Numbered from the stretch's first letter, positions 11,468 to 22,899 are shown. The stretch is 64,000 nucleotides of DNA from Catonia carolina (GCA_035578175.1 JAQMRL010000003.1:28158672-28222671), one strand, 5' to 3'. The notes: generated by a model not told the origin, from the sequence alone. A program made the numbers and translations.

Positions 11468-12130
11468 AATAGTAGTTAGGTGATGTTGCAAATTAGACGC
11501 TCGTTGTCAGCAAAAGAAGCTAAAAGTGTAAAATATGAAGTAAATAACATGAGCATACAGTTGCGTTCTATTTCTATGGTTTTGTTAATTATTTTTCATA
11601 ACTGGTTAGAAAAGTAAACAAATCAGCTAGTTCATTTTACGGAAATTCGAATAAAGACAACTTCGAGTCGTTGAAACACGAATATCAGAAATTTGATTCA
11701 TTATTCATCCTTCATCGGATGGAACTGATTTCTAAGAATAGTGATACTATGCAGTAAATAATAATGACGATAGAGTAAAGGGTTGAAATTAATTTCAGAT
11801 CTGAGAAACGACGTATATCAAGCGTAGTTGACGTTAACGAGAAATTGCACGCCTTCTCAATATCTCATAGTCTTAATTCTCTTCATTTCAAGATATTGTA
11901 TTCATGTTATCATTTATGTATTTTATTATTAAGCATAGGTCTAATAAGACCATGGATAATCAACAGAACACGTGTTCATCATTTTAATTAATGATAGTTC
12001 CACCACTGACACCAAAATATTCATTAGGAAGAGTAGTTCAGCAACATTAATGATGTATAATAAGTAGTCGAATAATAATATAACGAATTGCTAAAGTTAA
12101 TTAACCAATTGTACTTTTAAGAATTGATTA

Positions 12131-12175
12131 CCGTATTTACTCGTGTAATGCCCACTCCCGTATAATGCGCGCATC
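12131..12175 (+). repeat. DNA-transposon terminus-like sequence
   Basis: CCGTATTTACTCGTGTAATG is followed by a second, related CCCGTATAATGCGCGC. This style of end occurs in cut-and-paste elements of several invertebrates (recalled, not checked). No inverted partner was found within ~1.5 kb downstream. Confidence 0.25.
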
Positions 12176-12370
12176 TAGTTCTTGAAAACTTGTTTTGGGA
12201 AAAACATTGTGGAAATAATAACTGAAGACTTACCGAAATTTTTAGCAGGACATCTAAAGCACTGATTATTGTAAATTGAATACACTTAAGGAAATTTAAA
12301 AACCTTATTGTATATGACTGTAATAATATAAAATTTCAAAACTCGATTCAATCATCACTGTCAGTGTTTA

Positions 12371-12646
12371 TTGGTGGGAATTTTTAAAATTGTCATCTAT
12401 CATTTTCCTTTGTCCGTCCCCCACACCCAGATGTCAGAAACCACAAGAGATAGCCACAAACGTTTTTTGGATTTGGACAAAAATATTGTAAAAAGTAGTC
12501 TACAGTTAACAGCCAAGGAAATCAACAAAAAAACAATAAAACAAAAAGCAAGGCAATTGTTTGAGCAGTTAAACAGTTTTGGTAGATATGTAAAAGAGGT
12601 ACTCAAAGTTAAAAGTTTTGTAGTAAATGAATGGATTCACAAGTAA
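12371..12646 (+). pseudogene. Possible transposase N-terminal fragment (pogo/CENP-B-like)
   Basis: 91 codons. The Lys-rich C-terminal half contains KKTIKQKARQLFEQLN (about residues 53-68) and ends VVNEWIHK. The layout recalls the CENP-B-type HTH of pogo transposases (KA..L...LN followed by a W near the end). There is no DDE catalytic domain. Its position 200 bp inside a terminus-like sequence fits a DNA transposon remnant, but a chance frame cannot be excluded. Confidence 0.25.
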
Positions 12647-12649
12647 ATA

Positions 12650-13690
12650 TTGGAGATATAAACGCAAATACAACTATAAATTTATAAATGCCAGAATTGA
12701 GATGTAGCCTACTACAAGGCATTCGAAGTTAATATTTTTTTTATTTTACAGCTCATTGATCGTAAAAACTACAAAGATATTTTCAATTTATGTTAAGTTT
12801 TAAATAATTTGTTCTTGTACTTCATGTTATTAATTTATTAAACTTATGATTGAAAAAGTATTATAATACAGTTACTACTTAATAAAAAGAATTTACTTTT
12901 ATAAGTAACTTTATAAATAAGTTATTACTCAATAAAGTTTTTACAATAAATGTATTACTAAATAAAGTTAGTTAATTCAATAAATAAACCACTTTGTCGT
13001 GTAAAGATGTACGAAACGAAATAAAACACAAGTTTTAATTCATTTCGGGTTTTTCAGATATTGATTGGAATGATTTTATGGCTACATTTGTTTTACTAAT
13101 AATAGGAAATTTTATTGTTAATATTAGGCCTACATTCATAAATAAATATTTAATTGTTTTTCTTAACCTTAAATATGTAATTATTCATTTATTTAAAATC
13201 TAACATGTTAAAAATAAAAATTAAATGGAGCGTCAAGTTTGAAGGTTCTTTTAAGTAAAATATTTACCGGTAACAGAAGCTATAACTCCTCTTCGTGATA
13301 ACAGAACTCTTATTTTAGTTTCGACCTGAAATATTTCTGATAATATGTTTTCGTTAATAGAGTTACGTACTTTTGGTGAAAAGAGTGATAACGAGTAACA
13401 TGATAAGATTTTCTGAAAACAATACTTTATTATTATAAACTTTTATTACAATAAACTCCAAATGTATAGTTTGTAAAATCAAACGTTGTAACCAAAAATC
13501 TTACATTTTTGCTTCTGAATATTCTGTGCAGATTGGAAGCTTAAGTCAAAATTGAGAAATTCATGTTTTTTTAGCCATAATCCGAAAGATTTTCTCTTGT
13601 TCATGGTGCAAACGGCTTTGGGCTACTAGGCTAGGAAAAACAGAAATACATTCAGTATCACAGCTATATTTTGAAAATTTTAATTTTTGG
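12650..13690. other. AT-rich spacer, nothing recognised
   Basis: No open frame or shared repeat was seen. TAAATAAAGTTA-like motifs recur loosely around 12890-12970 as short-period similarity only. Confidence 0.5.
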
Positions 13691-13697
13691 TTAGTAT

Positions 13698-14318
13698 TGT
13701 AACACCTAAGCCTAGGTTTTTTCGAGATCTGGGTTTACTAAATAAAAGACAGACTTAAAACAAAACTTATTACAAATATTTATTAACAAAATTAATAATT
13801 ACAATACCTATTAATGATTGATTAGATAAATTAAATCTATTAAAAATCTTCAGATACGACCAAACTTGACTAACAATGGAATACAGTTCTTTAGAAATCA
13901 ACATAATTGGGTTACCTGTCCAAAACCACTTGTTACCACCCGTACGCCCTTACAATATTAACGATGTTCAGAACCGGTCCTGTAACGACGCTATTTCGTA
14001 CGCCCCGACATTGTCCATTCACGATTTAGGTGTTGACTGTCTGACTACAAAGGCGCACCTGTTTTTATACTTGCGGTTTGATAGTTAATCTATATCCTTC
14101 AAACACTTTCTCTATTTTAGTGGAGCATCGTAGAAGGAATCAGAATAAAAACAAATATTTCTACTATTTTCGATATCTTAGAATTTCCATTCAAAACATT
14201 TCATTCATCACAATTCACTATCCTTGTTCAACACACTACATTTCATACGATACACTATTCTTACAATAAACGACCTATCCCTTCAATCACTTCTAGACTA
14301 ATCACGAACTGTATTACA
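13698..14318 (-). mobile_element. Candidate solo LTR (621 bp)
   Basis: On the minus strand the segment starts TGTAATACAG and ends TTAGGTGTTACA, so the termini are inverted (TGTAATAC against TGTAACAC). Promoter and polyadenylation signals lie in LTR order: TATAAAAA at 14069-14062 and AATAAA at 13784-13779, ~80 bp before the end. Flanks are GTAT and ATAT, a 4-bp TSD with one mismatch. There is no primer-binding site, polypurine tract or internal domain nearby. The 70- and 63-codon plus-strand frames here are incidental. Confidence 0.4.
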
Positions 14319-14595
14319 ATATGAATGCCGTAATTCAACGTGTCAACCATACTGATATCATGACCTTTAAGAATTTCAAATGGTAAGAAAGGCTAAAATC
14401 AACAGCTGAATGCCTTTTGAATTTCATTAGAATATGTGAGTAATTTAATAGTGAGTTTTTAACTTAAGTCCCCTATACTAAACTCAACTACGAGGTGTGG
14501 CTTTTAAATAACGAGACTGGCGTTGTAAAAAATTTTATTTTTATTTTATACGTAATCACTTGTTGTCACCTTTAATATCCACTCCTTCTCTATCC

Positions 14596-15052
14596 CTACA
14601 ACGCTCCATGCGAATTTTCCATTGTTAGAAACTGTGCTGGAATACATCTTCTGTCAGCTCCTTCAGAACACGTGCCGCTTTCTCTTTTACAGTTTCCATA
14701 GACTCAAATCTTGTCCCTTTTAATGCGGATTTCACCTTATGCAAAGGTAGAAGTCACATGGTGCAAGATCTCGTGAATAAGGTGGATTTTCTAACACTGA
14801 GATGCTGTACTTGGCTAGGAACCTCTTGACAGATAACGCGGAATGAGCTGGCGCATTGTCTTGGTGGAAAACCCATGATTTGTCCTTCCACATTTCGGGA
14901 CGTTTTTTCCTTACTCTTTGACGTAGTTTAGAAAGTACCTCAAGGTAGTAATATTGATTAATTGTTTGACCTTCAGGAACCCAGTGAAGGTACTTTCTAA
15001 ACAACGTCAAAGAGTAAAGAAAAACGCTCCGAAATGTGGATGGACAAATCAT
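14596..15052 (-). pseudogene. Mariner transposase C-terminal half, left arm
   Basis: Minus-strand frame, open from 15052 to 14732 and then frameshifted. It shows VPEGQTINQYYYLEVL, the catalytic HQDNAPAH and DLAPCD. The last two supply the second and third acidic residues with 34 residues between them (mariner D34D). The N-terminal DNA-binding domain and first catalytic Asp are absent. Codons before VPEGQ read into the opposite arm and are not native. The segment coding for VPEGQ lies in the single-copy 47-bp centre. Confidence 0.8.
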
Positions 15053-15372
15053 GGGTTTTCCACCAAGACAATGCGCCAGCTCATTCCGCGTTATCTGTCA
15101 AGAGGTTCCTAGCCAAGTACAGCATCTCAGTGTTAGAAAATTCACCTTATTCACCAGATCTTGCACAATGTGACTTCTACCTGTTCCCTAAGGTGGAATA
15201 TGCATTAAAAGGGACAATATTTGAGTCTGCGGAAGCTGTAAAAAAGATAGCGGCACGTGTTCTGAAGGAGCTGACAGAAGATGACTTCCAGCACTGTTTC
15301 CAACGATGGAAAATTCGCATGGAGCGTTGTATGGATAGAGAAGGAGTGGATATTAAAGGTGACAATAAGTGA
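15034..15372 (+). pseudogene. Mariner transposase C-terminal half, right arm
   Basis: 112 codons. Order of motifs: KSWVFHQDNAPAH (about residues 4-16), YSPDLAQCDFYLFPK, ALKGTIFESAE, FQRWKIRMERC, and the terminal GVDIKGDNK with a stop, which matches the usual mariner C-terminus. APCD has become AQCD but the catalytic Asp remains. Without the N-terminal half it cannot act as a transposase. Confidence 0.85.
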
Positions 15373-15440
15373 TTATGTATAAAACAAGAATATATTTTTT
15401 TTACAACGTCAGTCTCGTTATTTAATAGCCACACCTCGTA

Positions 15441-16086
15441 TTCCGACAAAATATATTATTTTAATTTAGAGTATTCACTGTTAATAAAAACAAATAAATA
15501 TTTATAATGTCGTACCTTCTGGTGAAATACTTGTTTCTGAATATTATATTTTAATTAAACAGTTGTAAAAATTGTGGAAAGTTTAACGAATCGTCAACAA
15601 AAATGTTTGTATATAAAACAAACTGGAAATGAATTCGGTTGACTGCAAATTTTTATCAGTTTTATATTAGCTACAAAATTGTTGAAATCAAAAATATATT
15701 TCCCTGCCAACGGTTGTTTTAACCAATATTTGTACGTATTTTTTATACATAAATGACAGTAAAAGTTGTCGAGCGTGAAATCCTGCCACATTGAAAGAGT
15801 TAGGTTTTCAATGCGTTGTACATTGCAGCCTAATATACATCAGTATGTTCTACCGTTTTGTATATAGGCTTCTAAAACGGCACTCATACAAATAGAACAG
15901 ATGTTACCACTGTACGGGGAATAAATAATCCAAACTTTCTGACACCACCTCTTTCTGAATCGACGCTCCTGTTAATGTACATAAATCAAAATTTACCTGA
16001 TTCATTTTTCCGTATTGTAGGTTACATATACATTCATGAACACACTTTTTCAACTTTTTCTCTATTTATTTTTGTAATTTATTTTA
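15441..16086. other. AT-rich spacer, nothing recognised
   Basis: A 65-codon minus frame (15594-15791) has no recognisable feature. No repeats were noticed. Confidence 0.6.
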
Positions 16087-17011
16087 ACTTTCTCTTGCCT
16101 GTATGAATATATAAGAAAGGAAAGTACTGTTTTCATGTCGATTTTTTGACATCGAGTTTTCACTGAATCTACACGTTTTCAGACCCCCTGAACCCAAAAC
16201 AACATGTTTTTAGCGATTGTTCTGTGTGTGTGAACAAAATATCTCAAGAACAGGACATCGTTCGAACTTGAAACTTAAAACTTAAGTAATAAACTACTAC
16301 CGACCCGACACGAACATTTTCATCAAAATCGGTCAACCGGAAATAGTAGTTTATTCATGTCATTTTTCACTTTTTTGCAATTTTCTCAAAAACGGCTCCT
16401 CCATTTTTTGTTTTAAATCTCATTTACTATATTTTTTATGCTCTATAAGATAGGGTAGGTGCCATGTCTGCTGAAATTCTTGGGAAGACTGTGCTCTCGT
16501 AGAAAAAATGGTATTTTTAAGATTGCGGCTTTAATATACATTTTAGCGCAAAAATTTATAATAAAAGTTGTAGAGAATTTAAAATCTTACAACTTTTAGT
16601 TCAAACATTTCTTAGTATAACGCTTAGTTTAACGGTAATTTCTGGAATTAGCGATTTCTGGAATTTTTCACGAAAATGTGTAAAAAATTGATTTGTTTAA
16701 GATTTCAGCCTTAGTATCCATTTTACGACAAAAGTATATTATAATAAAATTTATAGGAAATTAAAAGATCAATAACTTTTATTTAAGCATTTTTCTCTAC
16801 AGAGCCTAGTTTAGCGTGAAAGAGTGATTTTCCGTATTAAGCCAAACTGAGGTTGATTTTCATTTTACGTCATTCACTCATGGTTAAAATATAGTATGTT
16901 TTTTGAGATTAGTTTTTTGTTTATATTTAATGTTTTATTACTAATATTAGGTTATATTGTTCATTATTTGCATTGGCAAGAGAAAGTTGTATGAGTGTTT
17001 CATACCAGATT
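16087..17011 (+). mobile_element. HINE-like (Helentron-associated) element, long copy
   Basis: The left terminal repeat ACTTTCTCTTGCC (16087-16099) is matched by its inverse GGCAAGAGAAAGT (16975-16987). Beyond it lies a 17-bp hairpin GTATGAGTGTTTCATAC (16989-17005) and then CCAGATTTTTT. Inside are the blocks common to all copies, a short (GT)n after AGCGATTG, and ATCAAAATCGGTCAACCGG. Terminal repeats placed asymmetrically, a hairpin at one end only, an internal microsatellite and no coding capacity match the HINE/DINE-1 design of non-autonomous Helentrons. Confidence 0.75.
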
Positions 17012-17019
17012 TTTTAAGT

Positions 17020-18190
17020 TTACTCTATGCATGCTCATTGTACATGCAGGATTCGTCACCTGAATTATCATGCCATAATTATATCAAAATTTATCAAAAG
17101 GTAGTCTTGTTTTAATCTTACGTGATTTTTTCTCATTTACTTTCTAACATTATTTTAGATCTTTTATTTCACCTGGAGTAAATAAAATTATATTACAAAA
17201 ATAGTTAACATTTCTTGCACCCAACATATTGCAATCAGTTATCAGAAAAAGTAAAATGTTCTCCTAATTTAATTTAAATTTAAAAGGGAACTTCAGTCTC
17301 GTTATTTTCATTCTCGCTTGGCATAGTAAAAATACCTCGATGTAACCATGAAAATGAGTAGAAGATATTAAATTTATCATAATATAATCAATGTATTACA
17401 AATAGAAACTAACATTTTAAATTTTTCACTAAAAGAATGTAAATTTTGAATTACATAGGTTTAAAACGATATTCCAGGTTTAAAAAAAATGTTTCCTTAA
17501 TAGTTTCCTCGATAACAAATAAACAGGTAGTTTAATAATATCAAAAATACTTATTTAATACAAACAATTCAGATGAATTCCAATGTTCAGTTCAAAAGTT
17601 CATTGCTAGACTATTTTTTTTTTTTGATAAAATTATAACAAAGACTTAGACAGCAGCTGACAGCTATTCTGGAATTTAATATTTTAAATTAATTGTTATT
17701 AGGTCACATTGTAAAAGTTGATTTGATTTGTGGAAACTTTGATTTTTAATAAAGTTACATACAACAAATCATCTGTATGGTTTAATTTTGCCAATTGCAA
17801 GTAGGGCACTTTAATTAAGTCACGAAGTACGGGAACAGTAGATTAATAAATAATTAAATATGTGGCTGGACAAATTTTACATTCCCTAGAATTAATTACT
17901 AAATCAAATAATAAATTTTAAAAAATACGAATTTTATTTACATTTCACGAAATTTTATTAACCGGATATGTTTTTTCAGAACATGATTTCGTTTTCAGAA
18001 CATTTCGTATTTGTTTTTATTTGTTTTAATATTTTTAGAGCTCGTTGCATTTTCTATTCACTTTGACTTCCAATAAATCTAGTTACTTGATTTTTTCTTA
18101 TAAATTATCTTCAGTTCCTTGAAATTAATTGTTTTTTATTAACTTCGGGTAATTCATAATGGTAACAATGACTTTTAAAAAAAAAATTTT
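17020..18190. other. AT-rich spacer, nothing recognised
   Basis: No open frame above 60 codons. A T-run at about 17613-17625 was the only simple repeat noted. Confidence 0.55.
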
Positions 18191-18194
18191 TTAT

Positions 18195-18745
18195 TTAATC
18201 GTTAGTCCTAACAAAATTAGGTATCTTGGTTTAATACTTGACAGAAGTATCACGTGAAAACCACACGTCGCACACGTCAGGGCAATCTCAGACTCACAGT
18301 TTCGTATGCTGTGTGGCGTCTTAGGTCGCAAGCTCTCGCTACCTCTACATTTAAAAGTCATCCTCTATAAATCTCAAGCACAGCCAATTTGGCTATAAGG
18401 TGGACCAATTTTTTGGAGCCTGTCACAGTACAACACTGAATATTCTTCAAAGACACCAGTAAAAAGCACTTAGATCAATAACAAACGCACCTTTTTACGT
18501 AACCAATCATATCCTTCACAAAGACCTGAAGATACCAACGGTTCAAGGCATTGTAAACGCAACATAAAACTCATTACACACAAAGACAATTGACCACAAA
18601 TCCAAATTTCCAATCTCTTTCAGCTAACGATCTTTCTGTTAACAGACGACTGAAACGAAGGTGGAATAGGGATCTTCTCCAACCACCATAAAAAAACATT
18701 TCAATGTAACTTGTGCTGCCTTTGTCATTTAATGAAAACAAAAAA
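18195..18745 (+). pseudogene. Jockey-like reverse transcriptase 3' remnant
   Basis: Frames with stops and shifts encode IRYLGLILDRSITW-like sequence (a stop in place of W), then KLSLPLHLKVILYKSQAQPIW, LHKDLKIPTVQGI and, near the end, NRRLKRRWNRDLL. These are the thumb and C-terminal blocks seen in the copy at 170-856, in the same order. It ends in an A-rich tract near 18735-18750. It belongs to a different, older subfamily. No TSD is clear. Confidence 0.75.
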
Positions 18746-18809
18746 AAATCATTTCATATAAAAAAAAGAATTCATCCATCATAGTTTTTTAAATCATTAT
18801 CACTGAAAA

Positions 18810-19556
18810 ATGTTGGCACCACATTCCGTGCAAAATTTCACGCCGAAATCGGTCACTGGATCGATTCACATTCACGTCACATTCCCGCCATTCCTCATTC
18901 ATTCCATCTCATATACAAGTTGTGCTCTTAAAAATTTTACAGTTGTAAATAAAAATAAAGTTGAAGCCAAAAAAAAAAAGTTAGTCGTATTTTTAGCAAA
19001 GGGGCTAAGCTAATTATGTGAGCTTAACTCACATAATTTTAAAAAAACATAATATTCATAAATCGAATAAAGTTCCTCTCAAAGCCACAAAAACTAAATA
19101 TTACTCTAACAATATTATCAATTAGATTCGATTTCCGAGCAAGGTCTTAAAATAATACACGTTACAACCCGATCTGCAGTAACACACCCACCGTATTCTT
19201 CAATGATCAAATTCGTGACTGGACGTAATAATTATGTCCAATTATTGGTAACATAAAAAAATATAACGTTGCAATCTGACTAAATTTTTGAAATGTAAAT
19301 GTCAAAATAACAAAATTGACTGCACTTCACCAATAATTGTACAATACTTCCATCGAAAACTGGTTTCTAGAAAACCTGTACATGTAACGTTTACCCGGTA
19401 ATCTCTCACGAAGGGTTCATAGAAGATGGAGTAGACATCTCGTAAAAATGTTTAAAATTAACCGTAAGAATCTTAATACAGAGTACTTACTGTTCTCCCA
19501 TTCACGCCATATTTTCACCTACCATCGCAAAAGCAATCGTTAAATTTACTAGTTGT
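18810..19556. other. Spacer, no gene recognised
   Basis: The 67-codon plus frame at 18810-19013 lacks any domain. No shared repeat was seen. Confidence 0.5.
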
Positions 19557-19638
19557 ATGCATATATTATTGTTTACATTTGTAAAGAACACTAATAAAAT
19601 AATTTTTGTTTTAATACCAAAAAAGTTGAGCTATATCT

Positions 19639-19925
19639 CCTCCTCCCCAGGTTCATCCATTTACCATCTTTATTCACACCATCTTTCTCGCTATCTTTAT
19701 TGTCTCTCTCATGCTGTTTCCTTTCTTTTCACCCCTCGTTCCCTTTCACCCTCCTGTATCTCCCTCTCTCTGAATCCTCCCTCCCCTATATTTACCTTCC
19801 GCTCGCTCCTATCCCCCTCCATCTTTTCCTTCCCCTAATTCCCCCCCACTCGCTACCGTCCCTCTCTCCCTTCCCCTGAATCCCCCACCCCTTTATATAT
19901 ATATCTCTCTCTTTTTCTTATTTTT
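19639..19925. repeat. Pyrimidine-rich low-complexity tract
   Basis: About 290 bp rich in C and T on the plus strand (TCCCTC, CCTCTC and CTCTCTTT units), ending in TATATATATCTCTCTC. The 93-codon frame over it is compositional. Confidence 0.75.
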
Positions 19926-20354
19926 ACCTGGTATTCCTGCAAATGTAGTGGTATTTAAACTATAATCAACTTAAAATATAGTACTCAATTTTATTAATTA
20001 CCAATTTAATTTGTAATAAGTATTAATTTTTCTTACAATTCATTATCATATTTTTTTACGGCAGATCACTTCGTATGAAAACAGTTAACTTAATCAAAAT
20101 AAAAACATAGATAGAGATATCATTCATGATTTGGCTTACTTACAACTGCGTATCTCGCCGTACCTGTTCTAATTCTGTAGAATATACAAAACGATAAAAC
20201 ACTACAAAAATAATCAGATTGTGTTAAAGACGACAAATTTTAAACGATAAAATACAATATGATAAATAAATTAGCTATCTTTTTGATAAAGATAACGAGA
20301 AAAAAGGAGACAGAGTGGGATAAAATATAATATGATTACTTGAGGTTTAATTAA

Positions 20355-20605
20355 AAATCCAGCCGTTTGCGTGTCTCAATCGGTTAACTTCTCCAATGTA
20401 AATTTGGGCACCATGTTCGATTCCTAGATTGGGTAAAAAATAATTCAATTTTATTGTTGCGTTAAAAAAGTTCCATATCCAAATTAGAAGCAAATGAACT
20501 CCGGTCGTAAATAATGAATTTCCTCCAGAATTAATAAAATTATATGGTAAGATAAAATTTCAGACTTCCAAGTTATTCTTTATCCATTATGAAAAAATAT
20601 AGCCT
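20355..20605 (+). mobile_element. Probable tRNA-like SINE (family E), second copy
   Basis: An A-box-like TGCGTGTCTCAATCGGTTAA is followed by a B-box-like TGTTCGATTCC about 45 bp on. The 3' end TTATTCTTTATCCATTATG is shared with 7855-8003. The body is longer than in the other copy. Confidence 0.4.
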
Positions 20606-20609
20606 AAGC

Positions 20610-21395
20610 AAAATTTTTCAACAAAATTAAATTTACTGAATTTTTAAATAATTCTGATGTAAATTAGTGATATTAAATAATTATTGACTAACCAAAATAC
20701 CGGAAGTATAATGCAATTTATTTTTGTTGACAATCAGCAATAACGCTAATGAATACCGTGATTTTATTTCTCTTAATTTTATTCTTATCTATTAGAGGAT
20801 TATCTATTAGAGGTTCATTCTGTTATAAAATTTAAAGTTTTAAGTCGGGTTTAATTTTCTACTGAACTGATTCAACTAAAATTCAACTTGTTTTTTACTT
20901 TTGTGTATTTATCTAGAAACTGTTGTCAAAAAATTTCGTTTACTCTTACTCTTGCTCTTCACAATACACATAGATTTAATTATAAAATTTTAACCTCAAA
21001 TAACTTTTTATATTATTTCAAAAACATTAAGAGTAGGTAAACTTTTTACCCTGGAGAGGATTTCATTTTGATTTTACTTTCTTGCAACTCTATATTCATA
21101 TTTTATTACCCTATAGGCTAGGTACTATTGAGTGTGAAGGTACGGTGATCGTAAAAATATTCACGTTTCATAACCTCAGAAACTAAGATAAAAGTCTTCG
21201 AAAGAATAAAACAAACCTTCGGTCGGACCAAAACCTTTCTGTTCCTAACTTTTTTTTTGCATTCTATGCAGTAGTATATTATCCCCTGATCTCCTATGCT
21301 AAACACTTTGACTCGTCATTTATAATGTCTTCTTTAACACCTAAGGTCCTTTCGGTATCTCCCTATTGATAGGGTTCGTATAAGTTCTATAATTT
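20610..21395. other. AT-rich spacer, nothing recognised
   Basis: There is a short direct duplication around TATTAGAGG (20791-20815). Nothing else was noted. Confidence 0.5.
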
Positions 21396-21399
21396 CAAA

Positions 21400-22179
21400 A
21401 ATCTGGTGTGAAACACTCACACAACTTTCTCTTGCCAATGCAAATTATGAACAAAATAACCTAACATTAGTTATAAAACATTAGAAATAAACAAAAAACT
21501 AACCTCAATAAACATAACCTAAATTTAATCATGAGTGAAAGACGCAAAATGAAAATCGACCTCAGTTTGGCTTAAAAATACGGAAAATCACTCTTTCACG
21601 CTAACTAGGCTCTGTAGAGAAAAATTCTTAAATACAGTTGTAGATTTTTTAATTCCTATAAATTTGATTATACACTTTTGTCGTAAAATACGTACTAAAG
21701 CCGAAATCTTAAAAAAATCGATTTTTCACATGTTTTCGTGAGAAAAAACAGAAAATCGCTAATTACCGTTAAACTAAGCGTTATACATAAAAATGTTTGA
21801 AATAAAAGTTTTAGTATTTTAAATTCTCTATAACTTTTATTATTTAGATTTTTGCGCTAAAATGCACATTAGAGCCTCAATCTTAAAAAAACAATTTTTT
21901 TACGTGAAACCAGCTTCACCAAGAATTTCAGCAAACATGGCGCCTACCCTATCTTGTAGAGAATAAAAAATTTAGTAAACGAGGTGATTTTTAAAAAAAA
22001 TCGTAGGACCTGTTTACAGAAATCGCAAAAAGTGAAAAATTACACGAATAAACTACTACTTCCGGTTGACCGATTTTAATGAAAATGTTCATGTCGGGTC
22101 CGGTAGTGGTATGTAACTTAAGTTTCAAGTTTCAAGTTCGTACGAGGTTCCTTTCTTGAGATATTCTGTTCACACACGC

Positions 22180-22212
<33 letters not shown>

Positions 22213-22354
22213 AATACACAGACCAATCTCTAAAAACATGTTTTTTGGGTTCAGGTGGTCTGAAAACGTGTAGATCCGGTGAAAACTCAATTTCGAAAAA
22301 TCGACATGAAAATAATACTTTCCTTCCTGTATATTCATATCGGCAAGAAAAAGT
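21400..22354 (-). mobile_element. HINE-like element, long copy with (CA)n
   Basis: Minus-oriented near-complete copy. The right end at 21400-21436 carries the 17-bp hairpin GTGTGAAACACTCACAC followed by ACTTTCTCTTGCC. The left end at 22342-22354 is GGCAAGAAAAAGT, one base off the consensus. The internal microsatellite (22170-22212) sits at the same place as (GT)n in the other copies. The 88- and 68-codon frames over the left half are non-coding. Confidence 0.78.
22170..22212. repeat. (CA)n microsatellite inside a HINE
   Basis: Dinucleotide tract with ACG and ATA interruptions, at the conserved microsatellite position of the HINE family. Confidence 0.9.
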
Positions 22355-22411
22355 AAAAATTAAACCAAAAAAAAATTTACCCATTCAAACTTAAATTCGA
22401 TTTTTTTAAAT

Positions 22412-22836
22412 CATCTAATAATTTTTCCCATAACGGGCAGGTAGAGTGGTACATTAATTGCACTCGATCTGTTGGTTCCAGAGCTACAAAAAATAGTTCT
22501 GTGTTTTATCACATAGTCAGCCAATTATGACTGAACTACATAAGAACAGAAGAGGCAGAGGTGTAAAAGACACTATCAGAGTTATGTCCTCTGAGGGTAA
22601 TGAATTTCACTATATACAGCCAGACTCTCTGGTGAATGAAGTAGTAAAGGTGTCATCTGCAGGGTGGAAAGTTGGTACTTTTCGGAGGAACTGGTATGCT
22701 GATAAGCACACTTTCCAGCTCAGTGAGAAAGGCAATAGTAACCCACCTCACTCCTTATTTTTACTTAGTAAAACCTCTACAGGTTCAAACCAAACCAGCC
22801 TTTCGGCTGTTGACTTAAACAACACATCTAATCATT
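22412..22836 (+). mobile_element. (AAC)-tailed SINE-like retroposon (family D) with TSD
   Basis: The insert 22424-22824 (401 bp) starts TTTCCCATAACGGGCAGG and ends TTCGGCTGTTGACTTAAACA. It is flanked by CATCTAATAATT (22412-22423) and CATCTAATCATT (22825-22836), a 12-bp TSD with one mismatch. The first 60 bp hold an A-box-like GGTAGAGTGG and a B-box-like GGTTCCAGAGC, so pol III transcription is possible. The 119-codon frame at 22527-22886 runs through the element and is probably chance. Other copies: 9018, 38858, 43931 and 44782. Confidence 0.75.
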
Positions 22837-22899
22837 ATTCAGTTATGAATGAGGATATACGTATAAAAATGTTTACAAAACAATAGACATAATAACATA

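Larger units (their letters stand above)
14491..15438. mobile_element. Palindromic mariner derivative (two inverted 3' halves)
   Basis: Left arm 14491-14940 and right arm 14988-15438 are inverted copies of the 3' half of a mariner element, separated by 47 bp. Both outer ends carry the same 3' TIR (CGAGGTGTGGCTTTTAAATA on the left, with one difference on the right). The whole is flanked by TA on both sides (14489-14490 and 15439-15440), the mariner target duplication. The unit therefore has two compatible ends and may have moved as one foldback element. Confidence 0.85.

Noticed and set aside
16975..17011. Canonical Helitron 3' end for the repeat family
   Set aside because: No CTRR after the hairpin. 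The asymmetric inverted repeats fit the Helentron/HINE design better.
17280..17310. Another mariner end (TCAGTCTCGTTATT)
   Set aside because: Only ~14 bp match the mariner TIR. The rest, including the CCACACCTCG terminus and TA, is missing.
22527..22886. 119-codon protein-coding gene
   Set aside because: It lies within family D, whose other copies are broken in the same frame. No domain, and it runs past the TSD.
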